A stretch of DNA of 64,000 bases. Origin: Chloroflexota bacterium. Lineage in GTDB: Bacteria > Chloroflexota > FW602-bin22 > JACPRP01. The translations under genes and the position numbers were made by a program. The stretch spans positions 1 through 64,000 of the forward strand of contig JACQUC010000129.1 of NCBI GenBank assembly GCA_016210495.1, given 5' to 3'. Positions 23,996 to 31,093 of this stretch are shown here, in pieces. The notes under the pieces are model-generated. The model made no database searches, was not told where the DNA came from, and saw only the letters and a list, made by a program, of their open reading frames with translations. The stretch's first letter is position 1. Every line of letters begins with the position of its first letter.

Positions 23996-24241
23996 CTAGA
24001 CCGCCTGGGTGAGCTTGTTCAAATCGATACCGGCAACGGTCGGAATCGGCAAGTGTAACCGCAAACGCAGCGCAATCCAATCGCTCAGCGCCTCACGGAG
24101 TTCACGTCGACAGCCTTCCAGCGCGGTATGACGTGCCCACACGCCCTGAAGACCGGGGATTTCTCCCCAGTAAGTCCCCTCGTCCTCGATAATATCATAG
24201 ATGGCCTGTTCCATTGCCTTGTCCAAATATTCAGCTAGCAC
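23996..24241 (-). CDS. HicB-family antitoxin
   Basis: 81 residues: YDIIEDEGTYWGEIPGLQGVWARHTALEGCRRELREALSDWI region, the HicB pattern of a strand pair followed by a helix, then IPTVAGIDLNKL. It should bind and neutralise the HicA encoded downstream. No DNA-binding domain, so autoregulation may need the complex or another factor. Confidence 0.85.
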   Translation of the reverse strand: MLAEYLDKAMEQAIYDIIEDEGTYWGEIPGLQGVWARHTALEGCRRELREALSDWIALRLRLHLPIPTVAGIDLNKLTQAV

Positions 24242-24304
24242 GACATCTCCTCAAAGGAATCGCAACCCTCAAATGCTGAACCGTGCCACTCAGCAGCCAC
24301 GCCA

Positions 24305-24433
24305 TTAACCACTGCAAGAACCTGGCCCAACACTCCGCCCACCAATGCACCCATTATAGCCCGCGGGCTCCCATAAGTAAACGGTTGAGTCGAGGAATAC
24401 GCTAGTCTCCTTGCTTTTCTTCAGGAATGCCAT
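24305..24433 (-). pseudogene. Fragment resembling PIN-domain N-terminus
   Basis: 43 codons starting MAFLKKSKETSVFLDSTVYLWEP, which matches the first strand of PIN nucleases (FLDSxVxL with the first catalytic aspartate), and then running into non-homologous sequence before TAA. If correct it is the stub of a VapC-like toxin. No antitoxin is visible. The surrounding gap (24242-24569) shows nothing else. Confidence 0.3.
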
Positions 24434-24569
24434 AGAATCCGCAATAGTTGAATGGCCATTACGATTGTACCTTCCAAAGCATACCGCCAGGGCACAGCTA
24501 GGTCAAGACGCAACCAATCAAGTGATCAACTCTTCTTGACGAAAGGGAATCGCCCGCTACGATTGTCCC

Positions 24570-25319
24570 CTACGCCGTCAGATATCCGCCGTTCACGCTT
24601 ATCGCCTGCCCCGTGATGAACTCGGACAGGTCGGAGCAGAGGAACACGACGGCGTTGGCGACGTCCTCGGGCTTGCCGAGCCGACCCATCGGGTACATCT
24701 TGATCATCGGGCCTCGGTCCTCCGGCAGCACTGACGCCGAGAGCGGCGTTTCGATGGTCCCAGGCGAGATGCTGTTGACGTTGATGTGGTACCTGCCCAC
24801 CTCGCGGGCCAGGCTCTTCGTGAAGGCGATGACCCCCGCCTTGGCCGCGGCGTAGGAAGTGTACTTCTGCTCTCCCGTCTTCCCCGCGTCGGAGGCGATG
24901 TTCACGATCTTCCCGTACCTCCGGTCGATCATATGCTGGATCGCTGCCTTGCAGCAGTTCATCGCGCCGTACAGGTTGACGTGGATGTCGATATCCCAGT
25001 CCCGCCGATCGCTCTCGACGAAGAGCTTGCGAAAGGCGACGCCGGCGTTGTTCACCAGAATGTCTAGCTGGCCGTACTCGGCCAGAGCTGCCTCCACCAT
25101 CTCGCGGGCCTTTTCCGCATCGGAAACGTCCACGGGCACAGCTATGGCGCTGCCTCCCAGACGCCGAATCTCGTCGGCGGTCGCGCGGGCGCCGTCGATA
25201 TTCCTATCTGCCACAACCAGATTCGCCCCTTCCCGAGCGAGCGTCAAAGCCGTGGCCTGGCCAATCCCGCTGCCACCCCCCGTGACCACGGCGACCTTGC
25301 CGCCTAACAAAAGGTCCAC
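24570..25319 (-). CDS. Short-chain dehydrogenase/reductase
   Basis: 249 residues of a classical SDR: cofactor motif VTGGGSGIGQATA, DVSD and NNAG (ILVNNAGVAF), catalytic Ser-Tyr-Lys in NIASDAGKTGEQKYTSYAAAK, and C-terminal ITGQAISVNGGYLTA. NAD(P)-dependent oxidoreductase of FabG type; substrate unknown. GTG start chosen because GGAGGTAGCTCA precedes it; a longer frame is possible. It stands alone between TA-like genes. Confidence 0.9.
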   Translation of the reverse strand: MDLLLGGKVAVVTGGGSGIGQATALTLAREGANLVVADRNIDGARATADEIRRLGGSAIAVPVDVSDAEKAREMVEAALAEYGQLDILVNNAGVAFRKLFVESDRRDWDIDIHVNLYGAMNCCKAAIQHMIDRRYGKIVNIASDAGKTGEQKYTSYAAAKAGVIAFTKSLAREVGRYHINVNSISPGTIETPLSASVLPEDRGPMIKMYPMGRLGKPEDVANAVVFLCSDLSEFITGQAISVNGGYLTA

Positions 25320-25468
25320 TGAGCTACCTCCGCATTCTTGGATACTCGCCAAGAGTACACGAAACGTATGGCAAAGGCAAGCGCGGGACTATGTGGATTC
25401 GCTATCCAAGTTGCGGGAAAACGGGAGAGAGTGATATACTACTAACCAGACAAGGAGGCATGATTGGT

Positions 25469-25765
25469 ATGGGGGAAACACCCATTGATCGCGCAAGAAT
25501 AGCTGACATCTGTGAAAGGAACGACGTGAGTTTTCTGGGTCTATTTGGCTCTTATGCGCGAGACGACTACACGCGGGAAAGCGACATCGACCTTCTTGTT
25601 CGATTCTCAAAACCCAAGAGTCTCCTGGATCTGGTGAGAATTCAACGGGAGATGACCGAAAGGCTGGGTAAGCCAGTCGACCTTGTGACCGAGGCCTCCT
25701 TGAGCCCCTATTTGCGGGATCGCATTATCGCTAGCTTGAGGACTCTTTATGAGCGAAAGGGATGA
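25469..25765 (+). CDS. MntA-type nucleotidyltransferase antitoxin
   Basis: 98 residues with the minimal nucleotidyltransferase motif GLFGSYARDDYTRESDIDLL (GSx10DxD) and KPVDLVTEASL. In MntA-HepT systems it adds AMP to the HEPN toxin HepT and so inactivates it. Start ATG at 25469 has AAGGAGG at normal distance; the ATG nine nt earlier is too close. The partner gene overlapping its end is truncated (see next entry). Confidence 0.88.
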   Translation: MGETPIDRARIADICERNDVSFLGLFGSYARDDYTRESDIDLLVRFSKPKSLLDLVRIQREMTERLGKPVDLVTEASLSPYLRDRIIASLRTLYERKG

Positions 25766-25844
25766 TACAGTCTATCTACGTCACATCCAAGACGCCATTG
25801 CTAGATTAGAAAGAATCCTCCGCGAGCTGCCGGACCTGGATTAG
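25749..25844 (+). pseudogene. Truncated HepT-like (HEPN/DUF86) toxin
   Basis: ATG inside the end of the MntA-like gene, frame MSERDDTVYLRHIQDAIARL then ERILRELPDLD and TAG after 31 codons. The start corresponds to the beginning of DUF86/HepT (YLxxIxxAIxxIE). The rest, including the RxxxxH active site, is missing, so the toxin is inactive and the antitoxin is orphaned. Overlap with the antitoxin gene is normal for this system. Confidence 0.6.
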
Positions 25845-25955
25845 CGCACGCTTATCCCTGTCTTCTCCCCTTCACTTCCTTTTGCGCATTCGGGTCGATC
25901 ATCGATTGTATCACCACGGCCAATGCAGCTATAATAGGCCATCGCATCTCACGGG

Positions 25956-26936
25956 GTGGTCGAGCGACCTGTGGAACTATCCATCGTCATCGTCAGTTGG
26001 AACGTCAAGGATCTGCTGCGCGCCTGCCTGGAGTCGCTTCGGGCCCAGTGGCCGTTCGGCGAGCCGGATGCCGCCGGTAGAGCGGAGGTGTTCGTGGTGG
26101 ACAACGCGTCCGGCGACTCCACCTCCACGATGCTCGCGCTGGAATTCCCGTGGGCGAAGCTCATCGCCAACCCCCAGAACGTCGGATTCACCAAAGCCAA
26201 CAACCAGGCCATAATACAGTCAAGTGGTCGCTATGTCTTGCTGCTAAACCCCGATACCGAGGTGCTGCCGGGCGGGCTGGAGCGCATGGCAGGTTTCATG
26301 GACCTTCACCCTGACGTCGGGATGCTCGGCCCGCAACTGCTTTTCCCGGACGGAACGGTGCAATCATCCCGCCGCCGCTTTCCCACGATGGTCACGGCTT
26401 TGATAGAAAGCACGGTGCTACAACGCTGGTTGCCCAACCATCCATCCCTCAACGCGTACTATGTGGCCGACCGCTCCAACGACGAGGTGCAGGAAGTGGA
26501 TTGGGTAGTGGGGGCGTGCTTGCTCGTACGCCGTGAGGTCATCGAGCAGGTGGGCATCTTGGACCAGCGATTCTTCATGTACTCCGAGGAGCTGGACTGG
26601 TGCTACAGGGCCAAACGGGCGAGTTGGAAGGTGATGTACCTGCCGGAGGCCAAGGTCGTCCACCACGAGGCCAGGAGCAGCGATCAGAACGTGTTGACGC
26701 GCAATATCCACTTTCACAACAGCAAGTGCGAGTTCTTTGCCAAGCATCACGGGCCATGGCAGGGGCTTGCGCTACGTGTCTTTATTCTCCTGACGTTCGT
26801 TTTCCTGATCGCCGAGGACACGGCTAAGCTCTTGTTGATTTCCCGCAACAGGAGCATGCGCAGACAAAGGATCGCTGTGCTGGCCGCCGCGGCTCGCTGG
26901 CACCTGTTCAGGATTCTGGGACGCGAGGGCGCTTGA
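25956..26936 (+). CDS. Family 2 glycosyltransferase (rhamnosyltransferase-like)
   Basis: 326 residues. GT-A fold: VELSIVIVSWNVKDLL, FVVDNASGD (nucleotide-binding acidic residues), NVGFTKANNQAI, LLNPDTEVLPGGL (DxD-like), WVVGACLLVRREV and the acceptor-side MYSEELDWCYRAKRASW. A hydrophobic C-terminal helix (LRVFILLTFVFLIAE) anchors it. It probably transfers a sugar from a nucleotide donor to lipid-linked glycan. It opens the exopolysaccharide cluster; GTG start without obvious site. Confidence 0.88.
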   Translation: MVERPVELSIVIVSWNVKDLLRACLESLRAQWPFGEPDAAGRAEVFVVDNASGDSTSTMLALEFPWAKLIANPQNVGFTKANNQAIIQSSGRYVLLLNPDTEVLPGGLERMAGFMDLHPDVGMLGPQLLFPDGTVQSSRRRFPTMVTALIESTVLQRWLPNHPSLNAYYVADRSNDEVQEVDWVVGACLLVRREVIEQVGILDQRFFMYSEELDWCYRAKRASWKVMYLPEAKVVHHEARSSDQNVLTRNIHFHNSKCEFFAKHHGPWQGLALRVFILLTFVFLIAEDTAKLLLISRNRSMRRQRIAVLAAAARWHLFRILGREGA

Positions 26937-27048
26937 CGAGGTGACTTAACCGCAAAGGTCGCAAAGCGCGCAAAGTAAGTGAAGGGCCCCCAGTAAGCGT
27001 AGATCTTAGCGCATTGGGGCGCTACAGAGGGGCATTGACGGCGACTGT

Positions 27049-28299
27049 ATGAGAGTTTGTTTGGTTAGTGCGGAGTACCCGCCTATGCAGGGCGGCGTCG
27101 GCGATTACACGAGCTGGCTTGCCGCCGCTCTGTCACGGCAAGGGGCCGAGGTGTCCGTGATAACGTCGGCGGGCGTCGCCGCCGGCGTTCAAACGATGGC
27201 AGACATCTCCTGGAAAGCAAACGTCTTCGCTGTCGTGCCTCGATGGAGCTTCGCGTGCTGGAAATGGGTGCGAAATATAGTCCGAGAGCAAAGGCCGGAT
27301 ATCTTGCACATCCAGTACCAGACCGCCGGCTATGGGATGCACCCGGCCATCAACCTCCTGCCCCTGCGGTTGCGTCTGCTGTCGCGGCGCCCCAAGCTCG
27401 TGGTTACCTTCCACGATCTCAAGGTGCCCTTTCTATTCCCCAAGGCAGGACGCGCTCGGGGCATTCCCGGGGCATTGCTGGCGATGTTCTCCGATGCCGT
27501 CGTGGTCACTAACGAAGAAGACCTGGCGCGAGTGGTGTGGCTCAGAGACGCGTCTTCGCCACGACTCCGCTCGCGCTATGGCGATCGTCCCCTGCACTGC
27601 ATCCCTATCGGCAGCAACATACCTGTCAGGGTGCCCGATGCCTACAATAGGACAGCCTGGCGCGACAAGCTCGGCGTCGCCAGCGATGAGATACTGCTAG
27701 CCTACTTCGGATTCTTGAACGAAAGCAAGGGCGTCGACGTTCTTCTTGGCGCGTTCGGAACCCTGGTAGACAGGAGGCGCAAGGTCAAGCTGCTGATGAT
27801 CGGCGGCAACTACGGAGACAGCGATCCGACAAACGTCGCCTACGGCCAGAAGATCAGGTCGGCTGTGGCGCGTTCGCCCTATGGCGACCGCGTCTTGTGG
27901 ACGGGCTTCACGAATCGGGAGCAGGTGTCGGCGAACCTGCTGGCCGCCGACTTTTGCGTGCTGCCTTTCGACGAGGGCGCCTCGCTGCGCCACGGCTCGC
28001 TGATGGCAACCATCGTCCACGGCCTGCCGATTATCACGACTCGTGGCCAGGAGACGAGCCACGCTTCAACACGTGGCCGTGTTGAGGCTCAGCAAATGCC
28101 CGGCCTAGAAAATCGGGTGGTGCTGGTGCCCCCCAAAGACGTCGGTGCGCTGGTGGAGGCCATCGAGCAGGTCGCCGGCTCGCCCGCGTTGCGCGAGACC
28201 TTAAGCGAGCGGGTTCTGGAGATCGCCCCCGAGTTCGATTGGGACCGCATCGCGGAGGCGACCCTACGAGTTTATCGGGAGATTGCCCCGGTTCGGTAG
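27049..28299 (+). CDS. Family 4 glycosyltransferase
   Basis: 416 residues with the GT-B pattern: VCLVSAEYPPMQGGVGDYTSWL at the N-terminus (glycine-rich acceptor loop), LHIQYQTAGYGMHP, and in the second domain LAYFGFLNESKGVDVLLGAF and VLPFDEGASLRHGSLMATIVHGLPII, where the last part corresponds to the donor-binding E-x7-E region. Retaining transferase using nucleotide sugars, cytosolic face. Between this gene and the next lies repeat copy 2. Confidence 0.9.
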   Translation: MRVCLVSAEYPPMQGGVGDYTSWLAAALSRQGAEVSVITSAGVAAGVQTMADISWKANVFAVVPRWSFACWKWVRNIVREQRPDILHIQYQTAGYGMHPAINLLPLRLRLLSRRPKLVVTFHDLKVPFLFPKAGRARGIPGALLAMFSDAVVVTNEEDLARVVWLRDASSPRLRSRYGDRPLHCIPIGSNIPVRVPDAYNRTAWRDKLGVASDEILLAYFGFLNESKGVDVLLGAFGTLVDRRRKVKLLMIGGNYGDSDPTNVAYGQKIRSAVARSPYGDRVLWTGFTNREQVSANLLAADFCVLPFDEGASLRHGSLMATIVHGLPIITTRGQETSHASTRGRVEAQQMPGLENRVVLVPPKDVGALVEAIEQVAGSPALRETLSERVLEIAPEFDWDRIAEATLRVYREIAPVR

Positions 28300-28321
28300 A
28301 GACGACCCGACGGGTCGTCTC
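28299..28321. repeat. 23-bp palindrome, left of repeat copy 2
   Basis: GAGACGACCCG-A-CGGGTCGTCTC, 11-bp arms, overlapping the stop of the GT4 gene region. A near-identical copy is at 28581. Confidence 0.8.
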
Positions 28322-28326
28322 ACGCG

Positions 28327-28540
28327 TCAATTGAAGGTCGATGCCGATCTGAACGCCATCTGCTGGGGACGCGGTTAACGTAGGGGCGAACGGCGTTCGC
28401 CCTCTGCGTTGGTACGCAGGTGTGAGAAATCGGCCTACGCGCAGATGAGGGGGCATCGGGCCAGCGTTTTCGAGACCGGACTCGGTCGGATCGAAGGGCG
28501 CTATGGGCGAACGCCGTTCGCCCCTACATTATGATGGTCG
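28327..28540. repeat. ~215-bp dispersed repeat, copy 2
   Basis: Same order of landmarks as copy 1: GTCGATGCCGATC, GCGGTTAACGTAGGGGCG, AACGGCGTTCGCC, GTGAGAAATCGG, GAGGGGGCATCGGGCC, GGTCGGATCGA, GGGCGAACGCCGTTCGCCC, CTACATTATGATGGTCG. It is framed by two copies of the AGACGACCCG palindrome. Confidence 0.9.
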
Positions 28541-28580
28541 AGCGTGTATGGACTTGGCGGTTGGTTGGGTTGATACGCGT

Positions 28581-28602
28581 GAGACGACCCGCCGGGTCGT
28601 CT
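28581..28602. repeat. Palindrome, right of repeat copy 2
   Basis: AGACGACCCgccGGGTCGTCT, the second copy of the palindrome at 28299, 12 nt before the weak ribosome-binding site of the next gene. Confidence 0.8.
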
Positions 28603-28633
28603 GTACTGACCACCTTAGGAGTGATGTTTTCCG

Positions 28634-30901
28634 TTGCGCGCTCGTGAGCACATCCCAATCATCCTGATCGTCTTTGCGAACATCGCCCTCGCCATAGCTT
28701 ACGGCGTGGCGAACCCGATTTTTGAATCACCGGATGAGCTACGCCATTTCGACTTTGTGCGACATCTGGCCACGGGCAAGGGACTCCCGATTCAGTCCGA
28801 AGCTGCTGGGTTTACAGAATACCACCAGCCACCGCTTTACTACCTTATCGGCGCCGCCGCCACATTCTGGATCGACACAGACGATGTCGTCCACTTCCAG
28901 CGCAGGAATCCCTTCTGGGGCGAGGACATTGGGCTTGTCGGCAGGGACAACAAGAACCAGTTCATCCATACCGACCGCGAGAGCTGCCCCTATCGCGGCA
29001 CTGTTTTGGCCGTGCACCTGCTCCGGCTCGTCTCCACGGCGTTCGGCGCTGCCACCGTGATACTGACGTATCTGATCGCTTCGCGGGCGTTCCCGCGGCG
29101 CCGCGCGATCGCCATCGGCTCCGCCGGCTTCGTCGCCTTCAACCCACAGTTCATCTTCATTAGTTCTGCGGTCTCCAACGACAGCCTGGTAACGGCTCTC
29201 AGTACGGCGGTGCTATACGCGCTAGTTCGCTGGCCCGCGGGCAGAGCAGGCACGTTCAGTTACGGTCTGGCGCTTGGCCTGCTGCTGGCCGGAGCTATTC
29301 TGGCCAAGCTCACGGCCGTTTTGCTCATTCCGGTATTGCTTCTTGCGGCGGCTATGGTGGCTGTGGAGAAGGGGGCTGCCGGCCGCGCGTTGCGGGTGAA
29401 TGGGGTCTCGATGGCGGTTGTGCTGGTACTCGCGGGATGGTGGTTTGCCAGAAACCTGCTGCTCTACGGGGAATGGTCGGGGATGGATACGATGCACCGT
29501 ATCTGGGGCATTTCCAGATCGCGCCCCTTGGAGGCGAGCGGTCTGGTTGAGGGCTTCTCCACCGTGTGGCGCTCGTACTGGGCCAATTTTGGGTCGGGAA
29601 ACGTGCCGGTCGACGAGATCTTCTACCAGTCCTTGCTTGGGCTGATCCTGATTGCTGGACTGGGGATAGCGGTTGCAGGCATCGAGTTCGTGGCGCCCAG
29701 GCGTGCGGGAAACGAGGCGACGCTTCCACGCCGTCTAACAGGCCGCCCCGCTTACGCCGTTGCCATCCTGGCGTGGTGGCTGGTGCTGGTGTTAGCTGCT
29801 CTTGTCGGGTACAGTCAGACCTCCGTCTACGGTGAGTTCGGCCGCTACCTCTTCCCGGCGGTGTCTTCCATCAGCCTACTTACCTCGCTCGGCCTATTGC
29901 GTCTGGTACCGGCTAGGCGTGCCGTTCACTTTGCTGGCATCGCGGCCGCTGCGCTCTTCGGCTTTTCGCTCGTGGCCCTGACAGGCTATCTCATCCCCGC
30001 CTACAGCCGACCGAGCGTGGTTGAAGAAGGCGAGATCAGATACCCCACCAATAGGACGTCCGCCAGATTCGCCGATCTGGTCGAGCTAGTTGCCTACCGG
30101 TTGAAGCAGGAAGCGATCAGTCCGGGGCAGACGCTGGAGGTCGATCTCTATTGGCGGGCGCTGCGCAAAATCGACGTCGACTACGTCGCCTTCATCCATC
30201 TTCTTACGGTCGGCGACAATAGGCTCGTGGCGCAGAAAGACACCTATCCCGGCGGCGGAACGTTTCCCACCAGCGCCTGGCGGCCGGGCGAGCTATTCCG
30301 CGACACCTATCGCGTCAAGATGCCTGCGTCGATTGATGGCCCCGTTCTCCTGCGCGTCGACGCAGGCCTGTACCTGCTCGATTCGATGATGCGGTTGCCT
30401 CTGATTTCGGGCCCGCCGGGGTTCGGCCAGCACGCCGTGGACCTCGGCGTCGTGCGCGTTCCCTCTACGTGGACCGTAGCGTCATCGAACCGCGAGACGC
30501 TTTTCGAGGGCGGTGTCGCCCTGATGGGGTACGAGATCGAGACTGGAGACGCCCGCGCAGGCAGGGAGGGGACGCTTGCGCTTACCCTTTGGTGGAAGGC
30601 CCTTCAAGTGGTGAAGGGCGACTACACAGTCTTCGTTCACCTGTTGAACGGCGACGGAAAGCTGGTGGCCCAGCACGATGCCAGGCCCAGATACGGCAAC
30701 TATCCCACCTGGGCCTGGAGGACAAACGACGTCATAAGGGACACCCATCTGCTCCGCCTGACGTCAGATATGTCTGCCGGCGACTACCAGATCTTGGTTG
30801 GCACGTATGATCTGCAAACGATGGCGCGCCTAAAGCTCCAGTCTGAGGGCAAAGGCGGCGGCGATTCGGCCGTGCCGCTGGGCAAGGTAACGCTGCGATA
30901 A
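28634..30901 (+). CDS. Large membrane glycosyltransferase-like protein with two C-terminal repeat domains
   Basis: 755 residues. About ten helices; first loop ANPIFESPDELRHFDFVRHL and EYHQPPLYYLIGAAA are typical of DUF2142/GT39 (ArnT-like) GT-C proteins, with the acidic catalytic loop. Residues from about 480 form two copies of a soluble ~100-residue domain (LYWRALRKIDVDYVAFIHLL...; LWWKALQVVKGDYTVFVHLL..., each ending with a GLY/GTYD-type strand). The same domain ends two other proteins of the cluster. Probably transfers sugars from polyprenyl phosphate outside the membrane. TTG start after TAGGAG. Confidence 0.75.
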   Translation: MRAREHIPIILIVFANIALAIAYGVANPIFESPDELRHFDFVRHLATGKGLPIQSEAAGFTEYHQPPLYYLIGAAATFWIDTDDVVHFQRRNPFWGEDIGLVGRDNKNQFIHTDRESCPYRGTVLAVHLLRLVSTAFGAATVILTYLIASRAFPRRRAIAIGSAGFVAFNPQFIFISSAVSNDSLVTALSTAVLYALVRWPAGRAGTFSYGLALGLLLAGAILAKLTAVLLIPVLLLAAAMVAVEKGAAGRALRVNGVSMAVVLVLAGWWFARNLLLYGEWSGMDTMHRIWGISRSRPLEASGLVEGFSTVWRSYWANFGSGNVPVDEIFYQSLLGLILIAGLGIAVAGIEFVAPRRAGNEATLPRRLTGRPAYAVAILAWWLVLVLAALVGYSQTSVYGEFGRYLFPAVSSISLLTSLGLLRLVPARRAVHFAGIAAAALFGFSLVALTGYLIPAYSRPSVVEEGEIRYPTNRTSARFADLVELVAYRLKQEAISPGQTLEVDLYWRALRKIDVDYVAFIHLLTVGDNRLVAQKDTYPGGGTFPTSAWRPGELFRDTYRVKMPASIDGPVLLRVDAGLYLLDSMMRLPLISGPPGFGQHAVDLGVVRVPSTWTVASSNRETLFEGGVALMGYEIETGDARAGREGTLALTLWWKALQVVKGDYTVFVHLLNGDGKLVAQHDARPRYGNYPTWAWRTNDVIRDTHLLRLTSDMSAGDYQILVGTYDLQTMARLKLQSEGKGGGDSAVPLGKVTLR

Positions 30902-31093
30902 GAAACATTCCCATTTTACAAATTACTTTTAGGCTGTAGCACGCTCCCCAGCACGACGAATACTCTGAGAATACCTAGGGCTAGGCCGTGTCGGCACATC
31001 GTCCGCCTCACCGCTGTTCTCGAATGAGGGTAATGGGCCTGTTCCTCAGCGACCGCCACAGGCGGCTCGTGGTTGATTGGTTTGCGTCGCCAA

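Noticed and set aside
26945..26980. CGCAAAGGTCGCAAAG-type triplet before the GT4 gene as an operator
   Set aside because: The same kind of short CAAAG repeat occurs at 21330 in unrelated context; it is more likely a dispersed repeat fragment.
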